In this document: positions 15,859 through 25,683 of the stretch, piece by piece
Position numbering within the stretch: the first letter of the stretch is position 1
Layout: every line of letters begins with the position of its first letter
Notes under the pieces: model-generated
Told to the model about the DNA's origin: nothing
Databases searched by the model: none
Seen by the model: the letters and a program-made list of their open reading frames with translations, nothing else
Assembly (NCBI RefSeq): GCF_009296315.1
Contig: NZ_WHLY01000002.1
Location: 868,001 to 932,000 of the forward strand
Direction of reading: 5' to 3'
DNA length: 64,000 bases
Source: Salmonirosea aquatica
GTDB taxonomy: Bacteria > Bacteroidota > Bacteroidia > Cytophagales > Spirosomataceae
Program-made: the position numbers and the translations under genes

Positions 15859-18800
15859 ATGATGTTACGTGTATTTTCTCCACCGTTCCAAACTCGTTTT
15901 TTTCGGACTTTTTCATGCATTCTGTTGGCGGGGCTATTTTGCCTGGAAGCCTTCGCCCAAAACCAGCTCACGGGCCGGGTGACCGACCAGGCTACGGGTG
16001 AGCCCGTGCCGGGTGCCAGTGTTGTGATCAAAGGTACCAATGTAGGTACCAGCACGGCCATTGACGGAAAGTACCAAATCAGCGTTCCGGCTACGGCCAC
16101 CACGCTGGTATTTTCTTTTGTGGGTTTTACCACCCAGGAAATCTCCATTGACAACCGCTCGACCATCGACGTTGCTATGTCCACCGACCTGCGCCAGTTG
16201 CAGGAAGTAGTCGTGACGGCGCTGGGTATCAAGAAAGACGTGCGCCGCATCGGGGTAGCTATCCAGACTGTCGACGGCACATCGACGGTAAAGGCCCGTG
16301 AACCCAATGCCGTCAACGCGCTGGCGGGCAAAGTAGCCGGGCTTACGGTAGGAATCCAGCAGGAACTGCTGCGCAAGCCCAACATTATGTTGCGGGGTAA
16401 TTCGGATGTACTTTTCGTGGTCGATGGGGTACCTGTCAACTCCGATACCTGGAATATTTCGCCCGACGACATCGAAACCTACTCGGTACTGAAAGGTGCG
16501 ACGGCTTCGGCGCTGTACGGTTTCCGGGGTAAAAATGGCGCTATCCTAATTACGACCAAACGCGGTACCAAAGACCAGCGCGGTTTTTCGGTGGATGTAA
16601 ATTCGTCCACGATGATCGACAATGGCTTTTACGCCATTCCTAAGGTACAGGATGAGTACGGTCCCGGCGACCATGGCCGCTATGCGTTCGGTGATGGCAA
16701 GGGCGGCGGACTCAACGACGGCGATTACGACGGCGGCTGGGGGCCCAAATTTGAGGGACAGCCTATTCCGCAGTACGATAGCCCCGTCGATCCGGTAACG
16801 GGCGTGCGGCAGGGTACCCCCTGGATAGCACGGGGAAAAGACAATCTGAACCGCTTCCTGAATCCGGGGGTACTTTCAACCAATAATATCTCGGTAGCGG
16901 CTTCGAGCGAGAAATACAACCTGCGTTTTTCGGCTTCCCAGATTTCGCAGAAAGGCATTGTCCCCAACACCAAGCTGAACATCACGAACTTCAACGTCAC
17001 GGCGGATTATAATTTCTCTAAGCGGCTGACTTTCCAGTCGGGCCTACAGTACAACCGCCAGTATACGCCCAATATTCCTGATGTCAACTACGGTCCCAAT
17101 TCTATCATATACAATATGACGCTCTGGGCTGGCGCCGACTGGGACGTGGCCGATATGCGCAATTACTGGCAGCCGGGCAAAGAGGGGATTCAGCAAATTT
17201 ACGCCGAGTACCAGCGCTACAACAACCCGTACTTTATGAGCTACGAGTGGCTGCGCGGCCACTATAAAACCGATGTGATCGGCCAGGCTTCGATGAACTA
17301 CAAGATTACTGACTTCCTGGATGTGATGCTACGCACACAGGTAACGACCTGGAACCTGTTCCGTAACGAGAAGATGCCCTACTCCGCCGGATCATACGGA
17401 CGCGACGAACGCCGGGGCGACTACCGCGAAGATCGCCGGAACCTGTTCGAAAACAACACGGACGTACTGATAAAATTTGATAAGGATTTGTTCAAAGATT
17501 TCAACGCCAAAGTATGGGCCGGGGGCAACATCCGTACCTTCGAGTACAACTCGCAGTACGGCTCCACAGACTATCTGAACGTACCCGGTCTGTATAATTT
17601 CAACAATTCCGCTAACCCCGTCCGCACGTCCAATTTCGCCTCGGCTATGCGTGTAAACTCAGCCTACTATTCGGCGGATTTTACCTACCGCAATCTGTTT
17701 ACCGTTTCGACCACGGGTCGGGTGGACAAGCTTTCGACGCTGCCTAGCGGAAACAATACCTTCTTCTATCCTTCCGTGGCGCTTTCCACGGTACTTTCTG
17801 ACTATATCCAATTGCCCAAAGTCGTATCGTTTTTCAAGCTGCGCGGTTCCTACGCCAACGTGAAAGATGCCCTAACCCGCTCGACGATCGGTACTACTCC
17901 CGCCTTGGGCGACGGCAATCCGCTGGGGTACGGCGATCAGTACTACTCGCCTTACGACGGACCTACCTACCAGAACGCCGCCGTATACTCCACTCCGTTT
18001 GCTTACAACAATACCCCTGCCGCTTACTACACCAATACGCTCAACAACCCCAACCTACAGCCCAGCTCGACTTCCCAATCGGAGGTAGGTCTTGATTTTC
18101 GCGTGTTGGAAAACCGCATCGGCCTGGATGTGACCTACTTTGTTTCCAACGAAGGTCCCCGCATTTTCTCGCTGCCCATTTCCACCACTACGGGCTACAG
18201 CTCGGCTTTGGTGAATGGCATCAAAACCCGCAAAACGGGTTGGGAAGTAGCACTGACGGGCTCGCCTTTGCGTTCCGCTACGGGCCTGAACTGGAATATC
18301 GTGGCTAATTACTCCACCTTCAAAGAGGTACTCACGGAAATTTATCCCGGCGTGGACGCGCTGAATACTTTCTTCAAGGTAGGCGACCGGTTGGATAAAT
18401 ACTATGGCCGGGCTTTTGCCAAAACGGACGACGGGCAGATTATCAACGACGCTTCGGGCCGCCCCATTTACTTGCCGGTGAATCAGTTCTTGGGCTATGT
18501 AAATCCCAAGTTTGTATTCGGAATCAACAATAAATTCAGTTACCGCGACTTCAATTTCAGCTTCCAGTTCGACGGTCGCATCGGCGGCATCATTTCCAAC
18601 TACATCCAGAAGCAGACTTTCCGGGGCGGTCGTCACATCGACCTGGTGCAGGGAGCCATGGGCGAAGCTCGCTACCAGGACTATCTGGGCAACAAAACCT
18701 GGGTAGGTGAAGGCGTACAGGTAGCCAATGGCGCATCGCTCAACTACGATGCCGACGGTAAAATCACCAATATGAGCGAGTTGACGTTCACCCCCAATAC

Positions 18801-19098
18801 TACCCAGCAATTCCTGCAGGATTGGGTAAGCCGCTACTACAACTCCGATGAGGGCAACCTGATGAGCCGCTCGTTCGGGATGCTACGCGAAGTCGTGATC
18901 GGGTACACTCTACCAGCCGGATTACTCGAAAGAAGCAAGTTCATCAAGAACGCCTCGGTATCGCTCGTAGGGCGCAACCTACTGTACTTTGCCGAGAAAA
19001 AAGACATTGACCTCAACCAGTACATCACCGACGGTTCCTCAGGTTTGCAGACGCCCTCGACCAGAAGGTACGGCGTGAATGTAAGTTTGACATTTTAA
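15859..19098 (+). CDS. SusC/RagA-family TonB-linked outer-membrane transporter
   Basis: A 1079-aa protein with a signal peptide (residues about 1-33, ending EAFAQ). A CarboxypepD_reg-like domain opens with LTGRVTDQATGEPVPGASV. The TonB-dependent plug holds LQEVVVTALGIKKDVRRIGVA and the SusC-type SVLKGATASALYGFRGKNGAILITTK. A long 22-strand-type barrel ends RRYGVNVSLTF. SusC proteins form the barrel of a nutrient importer capped by a SusD lipoprotein, and the SusD gene follows 83 bases downstream. Glycan import is most common for the family. The neighbouring hydrolase and PhnZ-like gene point here to an organophosphorus substrate (inference). Confidence 0.93.
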   Translation: MMLRVFSPPFQTRFFRTFSCILLAGLFCLEAFAQNQLTGRVTDQATGEPVPGASVVIKGTNVGTSTAIDGKYQISVPATATTLVFSFVGFTTQEISIDNRSTIDVAMSTDLRQLQEVVVTALGIKKDVRRIGVAIQTVDGTSTVKAREPNAVNALAGKVAGLTVGIQQELLRKPNIMLRGNSDVLFVVDGVPVNSDTWNISPDDIETYSVLKGATASALYGFRGKNGAILITTKRGTKDQRGFSVDVNSSTMIDNGFYAIPKVQDEYGPGDHGRYAFGDGKGGGLNDGDYDGGWGPKFEGQPIPQYDSPVDPVTGVRQGTPWIARGKDNLNRFLNPGVLSTNNISVAASSEKYNLRFSASQISQKGIVPNTKLNITNFNVTADYNFSKRLTFQSGLQYNRQYTPNIPDVNYGPNSIIYNMTLWAGADWDVADMRNYWQPGKEGIQQIYAEYQRYNNPYFMSYEWLRGHYKTDVIGQASMNYKITDFLDVMLRTQVTTWNLFRNEKMPYSAGSYGRDERRGDYREDRRNLFENNTDVLIKFDKDLFKDFNAKVWAGGNIRTFEYNSQYGSTDYLNVPGLYNFNNSANPVRTSNFASAMRVNSAYYSADFTYRNLFTVSTTGRVDKLSTLPSGNNTFFYPSVALSTVLSDYIQLPKVVSFFKLRGSYANVKDALTRSTIGTTPALGDGNPLGYGDQYYSPYDGPTYQNAAVYSTPFAYNNTPAAYYTNTLNNPNLQPSSTSQSEVGLDFRVLENRIGLDVTYFVSNEGPRIFSLPISTTTGYSSALVNGIKTRKTGWEVALTGSPLRSATGLNWNIVANYSTFKEVLTEIYPGVDALNTFFKVGDRLDKYYGRAFAKTDDGQIINDASGRPIYLPVNQFLGYVNPKFVFGINNKFSYRDFNFSFQFDGRIGGIISNYIQKQTFRGGRHIDLVQGAMGEARYQDYLGNKTWVGEGVQVANGASLNYDADGKITNMSELTFTPNTTQQFLQDWVSRYYNSDEGNLMSRSFGMLREVVIGYTLPAGLLERSKFIKNASVSLVGRNLLYFAEKKDIDLNQYITDGSSGLQTPSTRRYGVNVSLTF

Positions 19099-19181
19099 AA
19101 AGGCACTAAGTGGCAAAGGCACAAAGGTCTCTTCATACGTCGATTGTCACTTGCAGCGAACAACCTAACAACTAAACTATT

Positions 19182-20777
19182 ATGAAAATCAATAAGCATA
19201 TCACCCTCGCTTTCCTCGTAGTGGGCCTGGCCCTTTCGAGCTGCGATAAATCGTTCGAGGAGCTCGAAAAAGATCCCAACCGTGCCGTATCGGCACCGGC
19301 GTCGCTGGTGTTGCAGGGCATCGAATACGACCTGTACAATAACACGGGTCGGCCGTTCAGCTCCGAGATGCGCTGGAACCAGTTTTATGCGATTAATTAT
19401 AACTACTACGGTACCAACGAGTACCAGTGGGGCGAAATGCCGAATCACTACTTCACGCTGAAAAATGTGGTGCGGATGGAAGAGGAAGCCAAACGCGCCG
19501 GGGCTGCCGACGTAAACGGCTACTCGGCGCTGGGTAAGTTTTTCCGGGCGTTCTTCTTCGATCAGATGTCCATTCGGGTAGGCGACCTGCCCGTGATGGA
19601 AGCGCTGGCGGGCAACGACAATTTTACGCCTAAGTACGATTCGCAGAAAGCGATTTATGTACAGATTCTGAAATGGCTGGATGAGTCCAACGCGGACCTC
19701 GCTTCTTTGATCACCAAAGGCGAAAATACCGTGGCTGGAGACTTTTATTTCGGAGGAGACCTGCGCAAGTGGCAGAAAGCGGTGAATGCCCTGAAATTGC
19801 GCATTCTCATTCGCCTCAGCAAAAAAGAAAGCGACGCCGAACTGAACGTGAAAGGCCGTTTTGCGGAGGTTCTGAACAATCCCGCCAAATTTCCGCTGTT
19901 CGAAGGGATGGGCGACAACCTCCAGTTCATTTCCAACAACTTTAACAAGTACCCCTCCAACCCAGACAACTTCGGTTTCGACGCCACGCGCCAGAATATG
20001 GCCAAAACCTACGTGGATTTATTGGTAGCCCGCAAAGATCCACGCGTGATGGTAGTGGCCGAGCCCGCCGGTGCCGAACTGAAAGCGGGAAAAAAGCCCT
20101 CGGACTTCACGGCTTTTGTAGGTGCCAGCTCGGGCGAAGACCTCACCGACATGAGCGAAAAAGCGGGTCGTGACAACGGCGCGGGCTTCGCACCCGGCGC
20201 ATATTCGTTCCAGAGCCGCTCGCGCTATTACTCCAATTACGTGGGCGAGGCAGTGTTTATTCTGGGGTACCCTGAGCTATGTTTTAATCTGGCTGAGGGT
20301 ATCAACCGTGGCTGGGCCAGCGGCGACGCCGAGCTATGGTACAAGCAGGGCATCAAGGCTTCGCAGGAATTCTACGGTGTGAAGGATGGTACCCTTGCTT
20401 TGCGCTATTCCCGCACCGGAGGCCGCGACGCCGCTGACTTTGGTACCTATACCATCGACTTCAACTTCGATACCTACTACGCACAACCTTTGGTCAAGTA
20501 CGATGGCAACAATGCCGCCGGGCTGACCAAAATCCTGACCCAGAAGTATCTGGCCTTCTTCATGAACTCGGGCATGGAAGCTTATTTCAACTACCGCCGC
20601 ACGGGGGTACCTTCCTTCCTGACGGGCGTAGGTACGGGCAATTCGGGCCGCATCGCCACGCGCTGGCAGTACCCGTTCTCGGAGCGCACCACCAACGAAC
20701 TCAATTATAAGGCGGCTATCCAGAGTCAATTCGGCGGACAAGACAATATCAACGACGCCCTTTGGATCTCTAAATAA
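19182..20777 (+). CDS. SusD/RagB-like substrate-binding lipoprotein
   Basis: A 531-aa protein with a lipoprotein signal (LALSS before Cys21). Features of the SusD-like 2 group are the early DKSFEELEKDPNRAV, the helical tetratricopeptide-like core, and the closing TRWQYPFSERTTNELNYKAAI, the usual C-terminal signature. It would lid the SusC channel on the outer surface and bind the incoming substrate. It is translationally downstream of SusC with a short A/T-rich gap. The binding specificity cannot be read from sequence. Confidence 0.92.
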   Translation: MKINKHITLAFLVVGLALSSCDKSFEELEKDPNRAVSAPASLVLQGIEYDLYNNTGRPFSSEMRWNQFYAINYNYYGTNEYQWGEMPNHYFTLKNVVRMEEEAKRAGAADVNGYSALGKFFRAFFFDQMSIRVGDLPVMEALAGNDNFTPKYDSQKAIYVQILKWLDESNADLASLITKGENTVAGDFYFGGDLRKWQKAVNALKLRILIRLSKKESDAELNVKGRFAEVLNNPAKFPLFEGMGDNLQFISNNFNKYPSNPDNFGFDATRQNMAKTYVDLLVARKDPRVMVVAEPAGAELKAGKKPSDFTAFVGASSGEDLTDMSEKAGRDNGAGFAPGAYSFQSRSRYYSNYVGEAVFILGYPELCFNLAEGINRGWASGDAELWYKQGIKASQEFYGVKDGTLALRYSRTGGRDAADFGTYTIDFNFDTYYAQPLVKYDGNNAAGLTKILTQKYLAFFMNSGMEAYFNYRRTGVPSFLTGVGTGNSGRIATRWQYPFSERTTNELNYKAAIQSQFGGQDNINDALWISK

Positions 20778-20907
20778 TTTTTTCCTCATAGGTTATGATG
20801 TTTTTAAAAAGCGGGGGTACCTTACTCCCGCTTTTATTATGGAGCCTCATATCCTGGCCGTATAATACAGCCACTCATTGATTTTCAACTCATAAACTTG
20901 TTCCGTT

Positions 20908-21780
20908 GTGCGATACTTCCTATTCCTGACCCTTTTCCTGTCTTATTCTGCCTTTGCCCAAAAACGCGTCGTGGTCATCGGCCTCGACGGCCTGAGTCCC
21001 GATGGCATCCGCAACGCCTCGACGCCCGTGCTGGATTCCTTGATGAAAAACGGCAGTTATTCCTTGAATGCCAAAGCGGTATACCCCAGTTCGAGCAGTC
21101 CGAACTGGGCTTCGATGATCACAGGTACCTCACCCGCCCACCATGAGGTGTGGTCGAACGACTGGAAGCGTACCGACATTGCCGATAAGTCGTACTGCGG
21201 CGGGCCCAACGGGCAGCTGTACCCGACCATCTTCCGCGCCGTTCGGGAACAAAAAAACGAGGCCGTCATCGCCTGTTTTTACGACTGGGACGATTTCGGG
21301 CGACTGCTGGAGGATAATGTATGTACCGTAAAGGAGGACCGTAAGGGCGAAGACGATACCGCCCAGCGAGCCGCGGAGTACATTGCGGCCAACGCCCCGC
21401 TGTTTACCTTTGTGCATCTCGACCATGTGGATCACGCCGGTCACGACGCCGGGCATGGTACCCCTACCTACTACAAATCGGTAAGCAAGGCCGATTCACT
21501 GATCGGCACAATCATGAACGCGATCCGGGCCTCGGGAAAGGCTGACGAAACGGTAGTCCTTATTACGGCCGACCACGGCGGCGTGGGCAAAGGCCACGGG
21601 GGTACCAGCCGCGCCGAAATGACCATTCCGTGGATTATCTCGGGTAAAGGCATAAAGAAAAATCACGAACTTAGTACCTCCATCGACACCTTCGACACCG
21701 CCATGACCATCGCCAAAGTGTTGAAAGTAAAACCGTTCGAATGCTGGACGGGAAAGGCCATTGTGGAAGCAATAAAATAG
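20908..21780 (+). CDS. Alkaline-phosphatase-superfamily phosphodiesterase/hydrolase
   Basis: A 290-aa exported protein (signal peptide residues 1-18, SYSAFAQ) starting at GTG. The type I phosphodiesterase/nucleotide pyrophosphatase core shows a metal Asp in VVVIGLDGLSPDGI. The nucleophile loop YPSSSSPNWASMITG carries Ser in place of the usual Thr. The metal-binding sets are VHLDHVDHAGHDAGHG and ITADHGGVGKGHGG. It would cleave phosphodiester, phosphomonoester or phosphonate ester substrates in the periplasm. It lies 130 bases after SusD and just before the PhnZ-like gene, so it likely processes what the SusCD pair imports. Confidence 0.85.
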   Translation: MRYFLFLTLFLSYSAFAQKRVVVIGLDGLSPDGIRNASTPVLDSLMKNGSYSLNAKAVYPSSSSPNWASMITGTSPAHHEVWSNDWKRTDIADKSYCGGPNGQLYPTIFRAVREQKNEAVIACFYDWDDFGRLLEDNVCTVKEDRKGEDDTAQRAAEYIAANAPLFTFVHLDHVDHAGHDAGHGTPTYYKSVSKADSLIGTIMNAIRASGKADETVVLITADHGGVGKGHGGTSRAEMTIPWIISGKGIKKNHELSTSIDTFDTAMTIAKVLKVKPFECWTGKAIVEAIK

Positions 21781-21932
21781 ATAGGAGATATGAATTATGA
21801 GATATAAGATTTTTTTAAAGTATCACCAAACTTTTGATCAATGCTTCCACACAGGTTTCTAACAGGTTATTTACCCAACAAAACATAAGGCCTCGCCCAT
21901 AATTCATATCTCATAACTCATATCTAAAAAAC
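21781..21932. repeat. AT-rich inverted repeat (ATAATTCATATCTC family)
   Basis: The gap between the hydrolase and the PhnZ-like gene starts with gagatatgaattatgagat and ends with ataattcatatctcataac plus a further catatct. The two ends are near inverted copies, and the right-hand copy is itself a near tandem duplication. No gene fits. It could be a dispersed element or a long imperfect hairpin at the mRNA level. Confidence 0.55.
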
Positions 21933-22511
21933 GTGCCTTACGCTACCGAAGAAATCCTGACTGAAATCCAGTCGCTATTTGACCAACATGGCCGCGAACC
22001 CTACTACGGCGAGGATGTCTCGCAGTTTGAACACGCTGCGCAAGCCGCCGAACTCGCCGTACGCGACGGCTACGATGAGGAAGTACAAATCGCCGCCTTC
22101 CTGCACGACATCGGCCACATGCTGCCTACCGACGATCCCGCCGAGCTTATGGACGACTACGGCCGCCGTGACCACGAAGGCGTAGCCGCTGACTGGCTGC
22201 GGAGGCGCGGGTTTTCCGATAAGGTGGGGATCCTGATCGAAAACCATGTGAATGCCAAAAGGTACCTTACCTGGAAAAATCCCGCTTATTTCGCCGCGCT
22301 GTCCGAAGCCAGCATCCAGACGCTCGCCTTTCAGGGTGGTCCGATGGAAACGGCCGAAGCCGAAGAATTTGAAAAGAATCCGTACTTTGACCTGATCATC
22401 CGCATGCGTCGCTGGGACGAAGCCGCCAAGCTGCAGGACTACCCTACGCCGGATCTAGATCACTATCTGGAATTGATTAAAAGCTACCTCCAAACCCAGA
22501 AGTCCACCTGA
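21933..22511 (+). CDS. PhnZ-like HD-domain mixed-valent di-iron oxygenase
   Basis: A 192-aa cytoplasmic HD-domain protein starting at GTG. It matches the phosphonate-degradation HD oxygenase group. Visible marks are YYGEDVSQFEH (PhnZ substrate-loop Tyr and Glu, then the first iron His), AFLHDIGHML (HD pair), DHEGVAADWLRRRGFSDKV, IENHVNAKRYL, and LSEASIQTLAFQGGPM with a conserved RRWDEAAK later. PhnZ opens the C-P bond of 2-amino-1-hydroxyethylphosphonate to glycine and phosphate. The hydroxylase partner PhnY is not in the window. The family call is strong; the exact substrate is inferred. Confidence 0.85.
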   Translation: MPYATEEILTEIQSLFDQHGREPYYGEDVSQFEHAAQAAELAVRDGYDEEVQIAAFLHDIGHMLPTDDPAELMDDYGRRDHEGVAADWLRRRGFSDKVGILIENHVNAKRYLTWKNPAYFAALSEASIQTLAFQGGPMETAEAEEFEKNPYFDLIIRMRRWDEAAKLQDYPTPDLDHYLELIKSYLQTQKST

Positions 22512-23024
22512 CCTTTTCATCATTTCCATTTTTTCGATGACCACGTTGTTATTCGCCACTACACCAGGTACCCCCATGAAAAGCGATCCTTCCTCCCTGC
22601 TGATGCCCAGGTTGGTGGGTACTGCCACGTTCATGCTGGGCATACTCACCATGACTCCCATTATTTCGATATTCGGCTGGCCGAAATCCCGGAAAATGGG
22701 CATTGCTACTACCCCGATGAGGGTAGTAGCGCTGATTTCTATTATCCTGATGTCGATCGTGTGAGTTTTTGAAATCTTGTCCAGTCTTCTGAAATAGTTT
22801 GTTGGGTCATATCCGTCTGGCGAAGTAGAGCCATTTCAAAGTCAGCTGGTTCTAGAGTGAATTTTACTACTGTCTGCTACATTGCGTCTACGATTGGGTT
22901 TTTAGTCGACGTAGGCATATTCCCACTGAGCGTAAAGAAATCGCCACGTATCAATTTCTCAAAAGGTATCTGCTAACTATCAGTAATTTGCTCGTAGCAA
23001 TTAACTATAAAACGAACAATTACC
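22512..23024. other. Gene-poor 513-base spacer
   Basis: Short overlapping frames exist on both strands (for example 22537-22764 plus and 22455-22703 minus), but neither has a recognisable domain, a convincing start region or a sensible composition. The plus frame has two hydrophobic stretches. I see no hairpin terminator or clear promoter. It may be decayed coding sequence. Confidence 0.4.
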
Positions 23025-24017
23025 ATGAAAGCTATCGTTTGCACGGAGTACGGCTCACCCGATGTTCTTACCCTCAAAGAGGTAGAAAAACCCACGCCTG
23101 GTGACAAAGAGGTACTGGTTAGAATATATGCCGCATCGGTCAACGCCGGCGATTGGCACTTGCTGCGTGGAAAGCCGCTGCTTGCCCGCCTGTCGTTGGG
23201 GCTTTTAAAACCAAAACACAACATCCTTGGCTTCGATATGGCTGGCCGGGTGGAAGCAGTAGGCCGGGACGTCAGTCAGTTCCGGGCAGGCGATGAAGTA
23301 TTCGCAGATTTGTCGGCTAGTAGTTTTGGAGCATTTGCGGAGTACACCTGCGTGCCCGAACACCTGCTCGCCTTAAAACCAAACAACCTGACTTTTGGTG
23401 AAGCCGCGGCCGTACCCTGCGCGGCAGTCACGGCTTTACAGGCCTTGCGTGATGAAGGAAAAATCAGTGCGGGGGAAAAAGTACTCATCAATGGAGCATC
23501 GGGTGGAGTGGGAACCTTTGCCGTGCAAATTGCCAAATCGTTTGGCGCCGAGGTCACCGCAGTGGGCAGTACGGGAAAACTGGATATGCTGCGTTCCCTG
23601 GGTGCCGATCACGTTATCGACTACACCAAAGAAGATTTTACCGCATTGGCAGCACAGGAAAAAGGAACAACATACGACCTGATTTTGGCGGCCAATGGCT
23701 ACCATCCAATCCTGGCGTACAAGCGAGCCCTGAACCCCGGAGGAAGGTACGTCATGACCGGCGGGGTAAACGCCCAGATGTTTCAGGCGTTGCTCCTGGG
23801 TTCATTGGTTTCAGGGAAGGAAAAAAAGCTGGGAGCAATGTTGGCTAAGCCCAGCCAGAAAGATTTGTTCATTCTGAAAGAACTCATTGAAACCGGGAAG
23901 GTAAAACCTGTGATCGAAAAGAATTACAAGTTGAGCGAAGTACCTGAAGCGATTCGATTCGTGGAAGCAGGACACGCCAGGGGGAAGATAGTTATTGAGG
24001 TAGCGACGAAAGTCTAA
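23025..24017 (+). CDS. NAD(P)-dependent MDR-family oxidoreductase
   Basis: A 330-aa cytosolic medium-chain dehydrogenase/reductase with MKAIVCTEYGSPDVLTLKEVEKP at the N-terminus, a GroES-like domain, and the NADPH-binding VLINGASGGVGTFAVQIAK near residue 155. Then come GADHVIDYTKEDF and a C-terminal RFVEAGHARGKIVIEV. It lacks zinc ligands and resembles NADPH:quinone oxidoreductases/enoyl reductases. It is a paralogue of the product of 11712-12671. It stands alone, with no obvious operon partner. Confidence 0.87.
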   Translation: MKAIVCTEYGSPDVLTLKEVEKPTPGDKEVLVRIYAASVNAGDWHLLRGKPLLARLSLGLLKPKHNILGFDMAGRVEAVGRDVSQFRAGDEVFADLSASSFGAFAEYTCVPEHLLALKPNNLTFGEAAAVPCAAVTALQALRDEGKISAGEKVLINGASGGVGTFAVQIAKSFGAEVTAVGSTGKLDMLRSLGADHVIDYTKEDFTALAAQEKGTTYDLILAANGYHPILAYKRALNPGGRYVMTGGVNAQMFQALLLGSLVSGKEKKLGAMLAKPSQKDLFILKELIETGKVKPVIEKNYKLSEVPEAIRFVEAGHARGKIVIEVATKV

Positions 24018-24207
24018 ATCTTTACTCACTCCACCATCCCCTTAAATAAACTCACGAAGGATTAATCTTTAGAATACTGGATGATGGTCACCTCCATAGG
24101 GGGAGATGAGTACCGAATTAAAACAGACAGTCTGTAACTACCGGGCCGAACAAAAAAATTGTCCTTCCCGCTTAAGACAACCAAGAATTCGAGTTAGCGA
24201 GTAACCT

Positions 24208-25318
24208 TCACTCCACCTGATCATTTAACCAGTCGGACATGACGGCCAACGCGGTTGGCGAAAAAGTTTCCTGAATGCCTGCGTACTCGCTCGGATGGCC
24301 GATGCTACACTGCTGGAAAAAGTGATTGAGATTGGGTAGTTCCTTCACCGTCACGTTTTGATTGCCTCCCTTTTTTACTGCTGCCGCGATAGCAGGCAGA
24401 TTTTGCCGGGCATCCACCTGCAAGTCTTTCGCTCCGTTTATTGCCAGTAGCGGACAAGTAATTTTCTCAAAATAGGTTGCTGGCTCTACCTGGTACAGGA
24501 ACTGGTACCAGGGCGTACACATGGCATCGATCTGGTTTCTAAAAAACTGCTCTTTGGTTTGTCCGGGAGGTAGCATTTGCTCGGGGTAATTCTGCATGTG
24601 ATCCTTCACGTATGCGGTCATGTTGGGTCGTGTCCGTGGATTTCCTGAGTATATCGGTAGTTTCCTGATTTATCTTTTTAAGCATCGCTATTCCTTTTTC
24701 GTCCACACCGCCGGCCCGCGCGATTAATTCCGCCTGTAAGGTCATCACTTCGATACCGGTAACGCCCGGTCCGGCCAGTGAAATAACAAAGCTGATATCT
24801 TTTGAGCGGGATGCCGCAATCGCGGCGACGAGTCCGCCTTCGCTATGCCCGGCCACACCCATTTTTTCCAGATTAATTTCCTTTCTGGATTTCAGATAGG
24901 CCATCGCGCTTTCCGCATCGGCGGCAAAATCCTGCGAAGTCGCTGTCATAAAATTTCCGGTAGATTGGCCAACGCCCCGGTCGTCGTACCGCAAAACCGC
25001 GAAACCCTGCCGGGTCAGGTAATCGGCAATCACCAGGAAAGGTTTATGTCCAAAAACTTCTTCATTTCTGTTCTGAGGGCCGCTGCCGGTGATCAGTACC
25101 ACGGCCGGAAAATTTCCATCCTTTTCTGGTATAGTCAGGGTACCTGACAGCGTAATGCCCGCCTGGTCGTTCTTGAATTGTACTTCTTCGGTATGATAGG
25201 GATAGGGTGGTTTCGGCTCCTGAAATTTTATTGCGAATGGCTTTTCGGACAAGACAATGTACACGAGATAGGCCAGGATTGCGACAGAGGCGGAAATGAG
25301 GACGACGTTTTTTCTCAT
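24208..25318 (-). pseudogene. Alpha/beta hydrolase, split by a frameshift
   Basis: The N-terminal part from ATG 25318 has a membrane or signal segment (residues 1-25), the oxyanion region VVLITGSGPQNRNEE, and the nucleophile elbow VAGHSEGGLVAAIAAS. After residue ~230 the frame switches. The next frame, open to the stop at 24208, continues with the lid region, LLAINGAKDLQVD (acid residue) and NLNHFFQQC (catalytic His). All three catalytic residues are thus present, but in two frames joined near 24625. A one-base indel explains it, either a sequencing error or a recent mutation. Intact length would be about 370 aa. The family is a serine-aminopeptidase-like hydrolase. Confidence 0.75.
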
Positions 25319-25614
25319 GGAGAAAGAAAGGGGTATTTTTAACTGTGAAGAAATTCCTGATCTAATTAGGTTGAGTACTCTACCACAGACGAAGTTATTA
25401 CTTTTTAAACCGAAGGTATGTTAGTACTTTATTACCGTATGAGCTATTGTACTATTGTTCTCACTTTTCATTCTCACGATTCCGCCAGCTTGCAGGTGGT
25501 GAATGAATCTAGCTTGCAGTCACCTACCAATTCTAAGTACATAAATTTTATCTAAGGCTTATACTAATTCCTAAGACGTAAGCAATTGGTAATTAAATAT
25601 TTCCCCTACTATTA
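25319..25614. other. Spacer between hydrolase and padR
   Basis: No gene is seen. It contains a short direct repeat agcttgcag (near 25489 and 25532), with ggtggtga and tcacctac as flanking inverted pieces. The distal part grades into the PadR operator region. Confidence 0.4.
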
Positions 25615-25663
25615 ATGTATTTATTTACATTTTGTATGTATAATAAATACATTTTACATACAT
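25615..25663. promoter_or_regulatory. PadR-type operator upstream of padR
   Basis: Bases 25615-25630 read exactly ATGT-N8-ACAT, the dyad known for PadR-family repressors. A second dyad ATGT-N9-ACAT follows at 25636-25652, and further ACAT copies lie at 25656 and 25660. The array sits 21-69 bases before the padR start, which fits autoregulation of the padR-permease operon. Confidence 0.7.
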
Positions 25664-25683
25664 TTACGCAATTAAAATCAGAG

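Noticed and set aside
18055-18810. Long open frame antisense to SusC (about 250 aa)
   Set aside because: It lies wholly within a certain gene, has no recognisable domain, and arises from the high GC at third positions of the sense frame.
22455-22764. Two short frames on opposite strands in the 22.5 kb spacer
   Set aside because: Neither has a domain, promoter or convincing start; left as non-coding or decayed sequence.
25615-25683. N-terminal extension of the PadR regulator
   Set aside because: The extra 23 codons fall exactly on the operator array, so the downstream ATG is the sensible start.
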